A stretch of 64,000 nt of DNA. Origin: Brevibacterium sp. XM4083. GTDB taxonomy: Bacteria; Actinomycetota; Actinomycetes; Actinomycetales; Brevibacteriaceae. The notes beneath the pieces are model-generated. The model did not search any database. It saw only the letters and a list, made by a program, of their open reading frames with translations, and had not been told where the DNA came from. Both the position numbers and the translations under genes were made by a program. The DNA is taken from positions 62,001-126,000 of the forward strand of contig NZ_VFYR02000006.1 of NCBI RefSeq assembly GCF_006489205.2, written 5' to 3'. This document shows positions 27,531 through 35,734 of this stretch, in pieces (within the stretch, counting starts at the first letter, position 1; the number at the start of each line of letters is the position of its first letter).

Positions 27531-28409
27531 TCAGAGCTGGCTGCCGGGTACGGCGAACGCGTCGCAGCTGCCGAGGCCCTCGTTGTAGCCGCTGGTGAAC
27601 CAGCGCTGACGCTGCTCGCTCGTGCCGTGCGTGAAGCTTTCGGGGTTGACGAAGCCCGACTGCTGTTGGATGTAGTCGTCGCCGACGACGAATGCCGCGT
27701 TGAGGGCGTCGTCGAGCTGCTTCTGCGTCGGCGGCTCGAGGTACGGAGTGCCGTTGTCGTCGGTGAGCGTGGTGACGTCGCCGAGCCACGCTCCGGCGTA
27801 GCAGTCGGCCTGAAGCTCCGTGCGCACACCGTTGCTCTCCGGTCCGGTGCCGTTGTTCGGGTACTTCTCCATCGTGCCGGTGATGTTCTGGATGTGGTGG
27901 CCCCACTCGTGCCCGACGATGTAGAGCTGCGCGAGGTCGTCGGCGGAGGCGCCGAACTGCTGGCGCATGACGTCGAAGAACGACGGGTCGATGTAGACCC
28001 CGCGCTCGGGTGGGCAGTAGAAGGGGCCGACCGCGTTCGAGGCTGTGCCGCACTGGGTGGGTGTCTGACCGTCGACGATCGTCAGGCGCGGCGGGGTGTA
28101 CCCTTCGACATTCTGCGCCCAGTAGTCGTCGAGGACGACCTGTGCGCCGGCCATCCGGCAGTCGGTCGAGCGGTTGGCGTCCTCGCCGGTGTCGCACTGG
28201 AGCATCGCCGCTTCGTTCGAGGTTCCCTGCTGCTCGCCGCTGTCGAGCATCGTGCTGCCCATGAGCCCTGTGAGGTCGACGCCGAGGAGGGGACCGATGA
28301 GGAAGACGAGGAGGCCGACCACACCGACACCGCCTCCGGCGATCGCCGTATTCCGGCCGCGGCGGCTCGTCCGGTTGGTGCTGATGTCAGCGTTCGGGTT
28401 GAAGGTCAT
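27531..28409 (-). CDS. neutral zinc metallopeptidase (YpfJ family)
   Basis: A 292-residue membrane-anchored protein. One transmembrane segment lies near residues 22-45 (AIAGGGVGVVGLLVFLIGPL). The zinc motif HEWGHH lies near residue 165, and ELQADCYAGAWLGD supplies the downstream ligand region. These match the YpfJ/zinc-metallopeptidase family (PF04228), whose substrate is unknown. The catalytic part should face outside the membrane. The ATG at 28409 lies 6 nt after a TATCTT -10 box (28416-28421), suggesting a leaderless mRNA. It diverges from the acyltransferase gene at 28466, and the two promoters nearly touch. Confidence 0.9.
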   Translation of the reverse strand: MTFNPNADISTNRTSRRGRNTAIAGGGVGVVGLLVFLIGPLLGVDLTGLMGSTMLDSGEQQGTSNEAAMLQCDTGEDANRSTDCRMAGAQVVLDDYWAQNVEGYTPPRLTIVDGQTPTQCGTASNAVGPFYCPPERGVYIDPSFFDVMRQQFGASADDLAQLYIVGHEWGHHIQNITGTMEKYPNNGTGPESNGVRTELQADCYAGAWLGDVTTLTDDNGTPYLEPPTQKQLDDALNAAFVVGDDYIQQQSGFVNPESFTHGTSEQRQRWFTSGYNEGLGSCDAFAVPGSQL

Positions 28410-28465
28410 GGCAATAAGATACCCAACGTGCCCTGATATCTGGGCAACCATGTGAGAATCGTTCC

Positions 28466-29716
28466 ATGAGCACTCAACCGGCGACCACCTCGGCGGGGAT
28501 CCTCGCCCGCCTGAGCCCCCACGGTCGCCTCGTCGGCCTCGATGCCGCCCGCGGACTCGCGCTGCTGACGATGATGATCACGCACATCTTCCCCCTCACC
28601 GATGAGGCGATGCCGACGTGGGCGACGGTCTTCTCCGGTCGGGCCTCGGCGCTCTTCGCGGTGCTCGCGGGGTGTTCGCTGGTGCTCTCGACGCGGAGCA
28701 CGCTGGCTGCGACCGGGCGTCTGCGCGACGTCGCGCCGGGTGTGCTCGTCCGAGCGGCCTCGATCATCGTCATCGGCCTGTTCCTCGGTGCGATCACGAC
28801 GAACCTCGCCGTCATCCTCGTCAACTACGGGGTGATGTTCGGCATCGCCCTCCTCTTCCTCCGCCTGCGGGCCTGGGCGCTGTTCACGCTCGCCGGCGTA
28901 TGGATGGTGGTCAGCCCGATCGTCTCGATGTGGCTGCGAAGCAGCTTCGGCCTGGAGCCCTCATACCTGCCGATGTCGTGGACCGACCTCGGATCCCTGG
29001 AGAACGCGGCACTCGAACTCGTCCTCACCGGGTACTATCCGATCCTCCAATGGATGGCGTACATCCTCCTCGGCATGGCGGTGGCGAAGATCGACATCGG
29101 CAAGCACCTCACTGCGCTGTTCGTCGCAGGAGTCGCGCTCTTCCTCATCGGCCGCGGAGCGTCGTGGCTGCTCCTCAACGTCGCCGGCGGCCTGCAGGAG
29201 CTCGAAGCCGTCGCCGCGGCCAGCGGCGCCGACCTGACAGCGGCGCTGTACGTCAACAGCTACGGCGTCACCCCGCCGGACTCATGGTGGTGGCTGGCGA
29301 TCGCGGGACCGCATTCGGCCACGCCCTTCGACCTCATCTCCACCGCCGGCACTTCGCTTGCGGCGATCGCCGTCTGCCAGGCCGCCGCGATTCTGCTGGG
29401 TAGGCGGTCATGGCTCCTCGCTCCCCTCAGCGCACCGGGGTCGATGCCGCTGACGGTCTACGCCGCTCACGTCATCCTCGTCGAGATCACGCACCCGTAC
29501 TTCCAGCCCGCGCCGATGGTCGAGTCGGGCGACCCCGTCAAGCTGACGACGGAGTACGCCATCCATGCGGTGAGCTTCATCGTCTTCGCGATCGTGTGGA
29601 AGCTCTTCGTCAGCCCGCGCGGACCGCTCGAAGGGGTGATCGCCTCGCTCGTCAAAGCGGTCAGTCCGAAACGACCGGAGCGAGAGGAGTCCCGCGAGGG
29701 GTCCGGCGGAGTCTGA
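28466..29716 (+). CDS. DUF418/DUF1624-type membrane acyltransferase
   Basis: A 416-residue polytopic protein with about ten membrane helices. It opens RLVGLDAARGLALLTMMITHIFP, the GxDxARGxA signature of the HGSNAT/DUF1624 acyltransferase superfamily, and has a DUF418-like C-terminal half (GSMPLTVYAAHVILVE). Such proteins transfer acyl groups to extracytoplasmic sugars or polymers; no acceptor can be named here. The ATG lies 6 nt after GAGAAT, again a leaderless layout. The end is hydrophilic. Confidence 0.83.
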   Translation: MSTQPATTSAGILARLSPHGRLVGLDAARGLALLTMMITHIFPLTDEAMPTWATVFSGRASALFAVLAGCSLVLSTRSTLAATGRLRDVAPGVLVRAASIIVIGLFLGAITTNLAVILVNYGVMFGIALLFLRLRAWALFTLAGVWMVVSPIVSMWLRSSFGLEPSYLPMSWTDLGSLENAALELVLTGYYPILQWMAYILLGMAVAKIDIGKHLTALFVAGVALFLIGRGASWLLLNVAGGLQELEAVAAASGADLTAALYVNSYGVTPPDSWWWLAIAGPHSATPFDLISTAGTSLAAIAVCQAAAILLGRRSWLLAPLSAPGSMPLTVYAAHVILVEITHPYFQPAPMVESGDPVKLTTEYAIHAVSFIVFAIVWKLFVSPRGPLEGVIASLVKAVSPKRPEREESREGSGGV

Positions 29717-29775
29717 GCCGCGAGGCCTGAGCCCTCGGAAACCTCCGTGCAGACGTCAGTCCCGACGCGCAGGCT

Positions 29776-30225
29776 TCAGGCCCGGCCAGTCCGCTCCATC
29801 GTGATCGCCTTGCGCATCGTCGACCGGGCTCGCCTGCGGTCGCCGCTCGCGTCGTAGGCACACGAGAGACGGAACCATGAACGCCAGTCCTCGGGTGCGG
29901 CCTCGGCCTCCGACTGGTACTGGGCGAAGGCTTCGTCGGCGGCCTCCTGGACGATCCGGCCGCCCGGTGTGCGGGGCAGGTCGTCGACGGGCAGGCCGCC
30001 CTCGGCTTCGAGGATCCGGGCGAGCTTCTCCATGCGCGCGCCGAAGAGGAGCTCCATGATGAGCGCCCAGGCACCGACGACGGGCAGGACGAAGAGCGCC
30101 ACCCCCATGAGCTTGGGGACGAGGTCGGGTTCGCGGATGAGGATCCACGCCCGCTGTCCCATGATGACGAAGTAGAACGCCAGGAGGACGGAGACGACGA
30201 TCGCTCCGATCTTCGCCTTCGACAT
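29776..30225 (-). CDS. small membrane protein downstream of dapB
   Basis: A 149-residue protein with two membrane helices (residues ~5-25 and ~39-62) and a cytoplasmic C-terminal helical region resembling a TPR hairpin (APEDWRSWFRLSCAYDASGDRRRARSTM). Proteins like this are annotated as tetratricopeptide repeat membrane proteins near dapB in related actinobacteria; no function is known. Its ATG overlaps the dapB stop (TGATG), so it is coupled to dapB. Confidence 0.75.
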   Translation of the reverse strand: MSKAKIGAIVVSVLLAFYFVIMGQRAWILIREPDLVPKLMGVALFVLPVVGAWALIMELLFGARMEKLARILEAEGGLPVDDLPRTPGGRIVQEAADEAFAQYQSEAEAAPEDWRSWFRLSCAYDASGDRRRARSTMRKAITMERTGRA

Positions 30226-30965
30226 CAGAGGTCGAGCATGTTCTCGAGGCCGTGGATGATGCCGGTGCGGTCCCCGATCGCGCGGACCGCGGTGATGATC
30301 CCCGGCATGAACGCCGAGGTGGAGAACGAGTCCGTGCGGATCGTCAGGGCCTCCCCTGCCGCACCGAAGTGGATCTCCTCGGAGGCGGTCATGCCGAGCT
30401 GGCGGATGGCGTGGACGTGGATGCCGTCGATGACCGCTCCGCGCGCACCGTCAGGATCGGAGTCGGTGGCGTCGGGAACGGCTGGCAGGTCGGCGGCCTT
30501 CCTGGCAGCGGCGATCCGCTGGGCGGTGTGCACGGCCGTGCCGGAGGGGGCGTCGAGCTTGCGGGGATGGTGGATCTCGACGACCTCGGCGGAATCGAAG
30601 TAGGGGGCGGCCACCTCGGCGAAGCGCATCGCCAGCACCGCGCCGATCGAGAAGTTCGGGGCGATGAGCACGGCGGTGTCAGGGTGGTCGGCGAGGAGGT
30701 CGCGGAGGCGGTCGAGCCGGTCCGCGTCCCAACCGGTGGTGCCGACGACGGTGTCGATGTCGTGCTCGACGAGGAAGCGGACGTTGTCCTCGGTCGCCTT
30801 GGGCACGGTGAGCTCGACGGCGACGTCGACATCGAGGTCGGTGAGCGTTTCGAGCGAGTCGGAGCTGCCGAGCGCGGCGACGAGGTCGAGCCCGTCGGCG
30901 TCCTTGACTGCCTCGACGGCCTGCGCACCCATGCGCCCGTGTGCTCCGATGACGGCGACCTTCAT
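30225..30965 (-). CDS. dapB: 4-hydroxy-tetrahydrodipicolinate reductase
   Basis: A 246-residue NAD(P)H-dependent reductase of the DAP/lysine pathway. The nucleotide-binding VIGAHGRMG is at residues 5-13, and EIHHPRKLDAPSGTA carries the catalytic His and Lys. It is slightly shorter than the E. coli enzyme, like other actinobacterial DapB proteins. The downstream membrane protein is translationally coupled. The promoter probably lies in the 31000 region, next to the copy A repeat. Confidence 0.97.
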   Translation of the reverse strand: MKVAVIGAHGRMGAQAVEAVKDADGLDLVAALGSSDSLETLTDLDVDVAVELTVPKATEDNVRFLVEHDIDTVVGTTGWDADRLDRLRDLLADHPDTAVLIAPNFSIGAVLAMRFAEVAAPYFDSAEVVEIHHPRKLDAPSGTAVHTAQRIAAARKAADLPAVPDATDSDPDGARGAVIDGIHVHAIRQLGMTASEEIHFGAAGEALTIRTDSFSTSAFMPGIITAVRAIGDRTGIIHGLENMLDL

Positions 30966-31068
30966 GTGCGCTCACTCCCTCTGAGAACCTGCTGTGTCCG
31001 GACGCATTCGTCCGCAGGACAGTCTAGCGACTCGGGTTCGGTGCCGTTGTCAGCGATCGAGCCGCGCT

Positions 31069-31136
31069 CAGCCACCTTCCGGGCACTCGGCAACCTCACG
31101 CTGGGTTGCTGAGCGCCCCGGAGGGTTGCTCGGATG
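31069..31136. repeat. 68-bp repeat, copy A (palindromic)
   Basis: Matches copy B at 31749-31816 at 64 of 68 positions in the same orientation. Internally it can fold as a large hairpin: TCCGGGC with GCCCCGGA outside, CTCGGCAACC with GGTTGCTGAG inside. It lies between dapB and the GNAT gene, on the 3' side of the latter. Confidence 0.88.
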
Positions 31137-31180
31137 GCGGGGTCGACACGAGCAGCACACTCAGCAACCGCGACGTTGCG

Positions 31181-31723
31181 TCACTGCCGAACCGGGAGGC
31201 GGCGACCCGGTGACCGCGGATCGCCGGAGAGGCGGGCGCACACCTCAGTGTCGAAGCGGACGCCGTCATAGAGCAGCTTCTCGCGTTCCCGGCCTTCGAC
31301 GAGGAACCCGGCAGCCCGTGCGACAGCGGCCGACGCGGGATTGTTCACCCGGTAGCCGAGTTCGAGGCGGTAGACGTCGAGCTCGTCATGGGCGACATCG
31401 ACGAGGGTGCGCAACGCCGACGATGCAAGCCCGCGACCGCGCGCCGAGGCGGTGAGCCAGTACGAGATCCACGCCGTCGAATGCCGCTGTTCGATGCATG
31501 AGGCCATGACATTGCCGAAAAGGTCGCCGTCGGCTTCGACGATTGCGAGCGCCCACCCGGTACCGTCGGCTTTCGCAGCGAGCACGCGGTCGAGCCATTC
31601 GCGGGCCCCGGAGATTCCGCGGTCGTCGGGGATATTCGATCGCAGCTCAGCGTCGGCGTTCGCGTAGATGTCGACGAGCGCCTCGGCGTCGTCCGTCGAC
31701 CACGATCTCACGTGCACGGTCAT
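31181..31723 (-). CDS. GNAT N-acetyltransferase (RimJ/RimL type)
   Basis: A 180-residue acetyltransferase. WISYWLTASARGRGLASSAL is the acetyl-CoA-binding loop (residues ~84-103) and LELGYRVNNPASAAVARAAGF is the family's C-terminal signature. This type acetylates protein N-termini or small amines; the substrate is unknown. The gene is bracketed by two copies of a 68-bp palindromic repeat (31069-31136 and 31749-31816), which may mark it as a small inserted unit. Confidence 0.88.
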   Translation of the reverse strand: MTVHVRSWSTDDAEALVDIYANADAELRSNIPDDRGISGAREWLDRVLAAKADGTGWALAIVEADGDLFGNVMASCIEQRHSTAWISYWLTASARGRGLASSALRTLVDVAHDELDVYRLELGYRVNNPASAAVARAAGFLVEGREREKLLYDGVRFDTEVCARLSGDPRSPGRRLPVRQ

Positions 31724-31748
31724 GGTCTCACCCTAGCGGTGTCGACTC

Positions 31749-31816
31749 CAGCCACCCTCCGGGCACTCGGCAACCTCACGCTGGGTTGTTGAACGCCCCG
31801 GAGGGTTGCTCGAATG
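31749..31816. repeat. 68-bp repeat, copy B (palindromic)
   Basis: Direct repeat of 31069-31136, 680 bp away, with four mismatches. It lies 25 bp upstream of the GNAT start codon, so it must sit within or over the gene's promoter or leader. Confidence 0.88.
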
Positions 31817-31862
31817 TGTGCGGGCAGACCGCGATGGTGCCGCTGGTGCTCCGCAGACACGA

Positions 31863-31899
31863 CGACGGCTCGGACTCCGCCATGGAGTCCGAGCCGTCG
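31863..31899. terminator. perfect 16-bp hairpin, terminator of sodA
   Basis: A perfect stem of 16 bp at 31863-31878 and 31884-31899 around the loop GCCAT. It lies about 60 bp past the sodA stop. There is no T run, as is common for actinobacterial terminators. Confidence 0.75.
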
Positions 31900-31961
31900 C
31901 GCGAGCGTGATCGCCACCCACCTCATACCCGGTCGGGGCGAGCGCTCAGATCAGAAGGGCC

Positions 31962-32588
31962 TCAGCCGAGGAGCAGACCCTTGGTCTGGTTGACCGCGCG
32001 GTCGAAGCGGGCACCGGCGTCCTCCCAGTTGACGATGTTCCACCAGGCCTTGACGTAGTCCGGCTTGACGTTCTGGTAGTCGAGGTAGAACGCGTGCTCC
32101 CACATGTCGAGCTGGAGGATCGGGGTTCCGCCCTGCTGGATGTCCGACTGCTGGTCGTGGAGCTGTTCGACGAAGAGGTTGCCGCCGAGCTGATCGTAGA
32201 CGAGCACGGCCCAACCCGAGCCCTGGATCGTCGTCGCAGCGGTCGTGAAGACCTCGCGGAACTTGTCGAACGAGCCGAACTGGTCGTCGATCGCGGCAGC
32301 GAGCTCGCCGACGGGCTTGTCGCCGCCGTCCGGGGACATGTTCTGCCAGAAGATCGAGTGGTTGACGTGACCGCCGAGGTTGAACGAGAGGTCACGGATG
32401 AGCTTGGGCAGGTTCGCGAGGTTGCCGGATTCGCGCGCCTCGGCGATCTGCTCGACCGCGGTGTTCGCGCCCTTGACGTAGGTCGCGTGGTGCTTGTCGT
32501 GATGCAGCTCCATGATGCGAGCCGAGATGTGCGGCTCGAGAGCGGAGTAGTCGTAGGGCAGTTCCGGAAGCGTGTACTGCTCAGCCAT
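31962..32588 (-). CDS. sodA: superoxide dismutase, Fe/Mn type
   Basis: A 208-residue cytoplasmic enzyme that removes superoxide. Metal ligands are recognisable: His29 in MELHHDKHH, His77 in VNHSIFW, and the Asp and His of [14 protein letters not shown]. The GGxxxQ region ([20 protein letters not shown]) does not settle Fe or Mn. GGAGGAATCAC precedes the ATG. A weak promoter TTGTTC-N15-TATAGG lies at 32645-32671 on the minus strand. It is a single gene ended by a strong hairpin. Confidence 0.97.
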   Translation of the reverse strand: MAEQYTLPELPYDYSALEPHISARIMELHHDKHHATYVKGANTAVEQIAEARESGNLANLPKLIRDLSFNLGGHVNHSIFWQNMSPDGGDKPVGELAAAIDDQFGSFDKFREVFTTAATTIQGSGWAVLVYDQLGGNLFVEQLHDQQSDIQQGGTPILQLDMWEHAFYLDYQNVKPDYVKAWWNIVNWEDAGARFDRAVNQTKGLLLG

Positions 32589-32823
32589 GTGATTCCTCCT
32601 GAAGAGAATTGATGCCCGCCTGGTCCGGCGGCTTCATTTTCGACCCTATATCAGGGCCTCATCTCGAACAACACACCCATCGACCGCGCTATTCCGGTTC
32701 TCACGAGAAATGATCGTCGCGCGTCGAGTCGTCGCTCGACGCCTTCTGCCCCGCTCGTGCGCGGGCACAACCCCACCTGTGCCGGATCTCGGCCCCCACC
32801 CGTGTGAGGCCCGCTGCCGCGCC

Positions 32824-33990
32824 TCACACGAGGTTGCGGGAGATGAGCACGCGCATGATGTCGCTCGTGCCCTCCTCGATCTCCTCGAGCTTGGCATCGC
32901 GCATCCACTGCTCGACCGGGTGCTCGCGCGAGTAGCCCCAGCCCCCGAGCGTCTGGACCGCCGCCCACGTGCAGAACATCGCCGTCTCCGAGGCGTTGAG
33001 CTTCGCCATCGCCGCCGAGGCGGTCACCCGCTGACGCGGCACCGCGGACCCAGCGTCGATCATCCGCGCCGCATTGAGCACCTGCAGCCACGCCGCGTCG
33101 ATGCGGGCGGACATATCCGCGAGCCGGAACGCCACCGCCTGATGGTCGATGATCGCCTTGCCGAACTGGGTGCGCTCCCGCGCATAGTCACGCGCGTACT
33201 CGTACGCGGCCCGCGCGGTCCCGAGTGCCGCCGCCCCGAGGACGACGCGGGAGATGTCGAAGGTGCGCATGAGCCCGTAGAAGCCCTCTCCCTCCCCGCC
33301 GAGGCGGTTGGCCTCGGGAACGAAGGCGTCGGAGAGGAAGATCTCCCGGCAGACGATAGCCCGCTGCCCCATCTTCTTCATGGGCGCCCCGAACTCCATG
33401 CCCGGGGTGTCCTTCTCGAGCAGGAACGCGGTGACGCCGCGGGAGCGCTGGGCGGGGTCGGTCTTGGCGAAGACGACGTAGAAGTCGGCGAGGCCGGCAT
33501 TGGAGATCCATGCCTTCTGCCCGTTGAGGACATAGCCGCCGTCGGCACGGTCGGCGCGGGTGATGATCGACGCCGAGTCCGACCCCGACCCCGGTTCCGT
33601 CGTCGCCAGTGCTGTGAATTTCGGGTCGTCGCCGGTCAGCGGCCGCAGCCACGCCTCCTTCTGCTCGGGTGTGCCGAGCGCGAGGATCGGGTCGGCGAAG
33701 AAGCCGTTCGAGCATACGAAGTTCCCGATGCCAGGGTCCCCGAAGCACAGCTGCTCCTGGACGAGGCACTGGGTGAAGACGTCGGTGAATCCGCCGCCTC
33801 CGTACTCCTCGGGGATCATGAAGTCGGTGATCCCGACCTTCGCAGCAGCCCGGAAGATGCCGACCGGGGACTCGGTGTCGGCCTCGTCGACGGCGCGGGC
33901 AGCGGGTCGGATCTCCTCGGCGGCGAAGGACCGGCAGAGGTCGATGACGTCGCGCTGCTCGTCGCTGAGCGGCCAGGGGGTGTAGCTCAT
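32824..33990 (-). CDS. acyl-CoA dehydrogenase
   Basis: A 388-residue FAD enzyme that oxidises an acyl-CoA to its enoyl-CoA, passing electrons to ETF. The family signatures ALATTEPGSGSD and QTLGGWGYSREHPVEQWMRD are present. The short/branched-chain catalytic Glu is in LEEIEEGTSDIMR near residue 370. AAGGAG precedes the ATG. It follows the ThDP enzyme by 115 bp in the same direction and is probably the last gene of the TetR-controlled operon. Substrate chain length cannot be read from the sequence. Confidence 0.93.
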   Translation of the reverse strand: MSYTPWPLSDEQRDVIDLCRSFAAEEIRPAARAVDEADTESPVGIFRAAAKVGITDFMIPEEYGGGGFTDVFTQCLVQEQLCFGDPGIGNFVCSNGFFADPILALGTPEQKEAWLRPLTGDDPKFTALATTEPGSGSDSASIITRADRADGGYVLNGQKAWISNAGLADFYVVFAKTDPAQRSRGVTAFLLEKDTPGMEFGAPMKKMGQRAIVCREIFLSDAFVPEANRLGGEGEGFYGLMRTFDISRVVLGAAALGTARAAYEYARDYARERTQFGKAIIDHQAVAFRLADMSARIDAAWLQVLNAARMIDAGSAVPRQRVTASAAMAKLNASETAMFCTWAAVQTLGGWGYSREHPVEQWMRDAKLEEIEEGTSDIMRVLISRNLV

Positions 33991-34062
33991 GGTTCTCCTT
34001 CGTCTCGCCCGGTCGGCGGGCGGTCGATCGTGGGGTCGGGGTCGGCCGGGGTGGGTCGCCTT

Positions 34063-34115
34063 GGGTCAGGGTCGGTCGTTGCGGGTCAGGGTCAGCCGGT
34101 ACGGGTCAGGGTCCG
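34063..34115. repeat. 20-bp tandem repeat over the stop of the ThDP enzyme gene
   Basis: GGGTCAGGGTC recurs at 34063, 34083 and 34103 with a 20-bp period, and more degenerate copies extend back to about 34033. The stop codon (34106-34108, minus strand) is inside the third unit. Confidence 0.85.
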
Positions 34116-35734
34116 AGCATGTCCGCGGCGGCGCGGGAGTCCTCGAACAGGTGGATGAGGGTGGGACCGGGACGCTCGACCGCCTCGGCGAGGGCGGCGG
34201 CGAGCTCCTCGGCACTCTCGACGTGGACGCCGTGGGCACCCATCGCCGTCGCGAGCGCCGGGAAGTCGGGGGCGGTGAGGACGACGCCGGACGGGACGTC
34301 GCCCCTGTCGGCCATCTCATTGCGGATCTCCCCATAGCCGCCGTTGTCGACGATGACGAGGGTGAGCGAAACCTGCGCCTGGACTGCGGCGGAGAGCTCG
34401 GCGATCGTGAACATCGACCCGCCGTCGCCTTCGACGGCGATGACACGCGACTCGGGGGCTGCGATCTTCGCCCCGATCCCCGCGGGCAGCCCGTAGCCGA
34501 GGGTGCCGGCACCGGCGGGATAGAGGAAACGGTCGCCGTGTCTGGCCCGCCACCCGGTCTGCACGCCGTAGTAGCAGGCCATCGTCGAATCCGCGGCGAT
34601 GACCACGGGCGACTCCGAGAGCGCGGTGAATGCGTTGAGCCCCTCGCACAGCGGCGCCCAGGGCGCGCCCTCACGGGCGGCGGCGATCGCCTCGTCCCTG
34701 AGTCCGACCCGCCACGACCGTGCTGCGTCCGTCGACCCCGCCTCGCGCACCCTTCCCGCCTGGGCCGTCAGTGCGGCGGTCGCCTCCTTGGCATCGGCGA
34801 CGATCGGGTGGGTGACGACGGCGTTCCTCAGCATCTGCATCTCGTCGATGTCGATGCGCACGACGGTGCCGGGCAGGGGCAGTGGCTGGGGCCAGAAGTC
34901 GCTCGGCGCGAGTTCGGTGCCGATCGCGACGACGGCGTCGGCCTGCCCGAGGATCTCCGGCAGCTCCGGGAGGAACCCGATCGCCCCGAGCACGACCGGA
35001 TGGTCATCGGCGACGGCGCCCTTCGCGTTCGACGAGAGGACGATCCCCGCCCCGAGCGCCTCGGCGAGGTCGATGACCTCCTCCCCCGCCCCGTGGGCCC
35101 CGGCCCCGACGATGAGGAGAGGATGCTGGGAGTCGGCGAGCGCCTCGGCGGCGGACTCGATCGCGGACACGCTCACCTGCGGCAGCGGACGGGTCACGGA
35201 CGGGTGGAGGACGCCGGGGCCGCTCGCCTCGATGAGGTCGAGGGGGATCTCGATGAACGCCGGCCGCGGCCGTCCCGAGCGCATCACGGTGAGCGCCTGA
35301 CCGACGGCGAGGGAGACCTCGGGCACGCTCGTCACCCGGTGGCTGTCACCGAGGATCGCCTCGATCGCGAGCGCCTGGTTGCGCACCTCGTGGAGGAGTC
35401 CGGTGCCGCGGCCGGGGTGGGTCAGCGGCATGCCGGGGCCGATGAGGAGGACGGGGACGGAGTCGGTGAACGACTGGAGCAGCGCGGTGAGCGCGTTGAG
35501 CACGGCTGGGCCCGTGGTGGTGACGACGACCGCGATGTCGCCGGTGGTCCGGGCCGCACCGTCGGCCATGTACCCCGCCCCCTGCTCGTGGCGCGGGGAG
35601 ACGATGTCGATGCCCTCGGCGCTCAGCTGCGCAAAGACCTCGAGGTTGTGGGTGCCGGGGATGCCGAAGACGCGGGTGACGCCCTCGGCCGCCAGTGCCT
35701 TGGCCAGGTGGCCGCCGCCGGTGAGTTCGGTCAT
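34106..35734 (-). CDS. ThDP-dependent 2-oxo acid decarboxylase-like enzyme
   Basis: A 542-residue protein of the acetolactate synthase/2-oxo acid decarboxylase superfamily. GIPGTHNLEVF leads to the catalytic Glu50 in SPRHEQGAGYMADG. The ThDP/Mg site is GDGGSMFTIAELS followed by VIVDNGGYGEIRNEM. GIPGTHNLE with RHEQGAGYMADG is reminiscent of 5-guanidino-2-oxopentanoate decarboxylase (AruI) rather than acetolactate synthase, but the substrate is unproven. The ATG at 35734 overlaps the acyl-CoA synthetase stop by 4 bp. In context it would act on the 2-oxo acid made by the upstream dehydrogenase. Confidence 0.88.
   Translation of the reverse strand: MTELTGGGHLAKALAAEGVTRVFGIPGTHNLEVFAQLSAEGIDIVSPRHEQGAGYMADGAARTTGDIAVVVTTTGPAVLNALTALLQSFTDSVPVLLIGPGMPLTHPGRGTGLLHEVRNQALAIEAILGDSHRVTSVPEVSLAVGQALTVMRSGRPRPAFIEIPLDLIEASGPGVLHPSVTRPLPQVSVSAIESAAEALADSQHPLLIVGAGAHGAGEEVIDLAEALGAGIVLSSNAKGAVADDHPVVLGAIGFLPELPEILGQADAVVAIGTELAPSDFWPQPLPLPGTVVRIDIDEMQMLRNAVVTHPIVADAKEATAALTAQAGRVREAGSTDAARSWRVGLRDEAIAAAREGAPWAPLCEGLNAFTALSESPVVIAADSTMACYYGVQTGWRARHGDRFLYPAGAGTLGYGLPAGIGAKIAAPESRVIAVEGDGGSMFTIAELSAAVQAQVSLTLVIVDNGGYGEIRNEMADRGDVPSGVVLTAPDFPALATAMGAHGVHVESAEELAAALAEAVERPGPTLIHLFEDSRAAADMLGP

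Noticed and set aside
32589..32823. Possible gene between sodA and the acyl-CoA dehydrogenase
   Set aside because: Short frames here show no conserved sequence. The region is AT-richer near sodA, as expected for a promoter.
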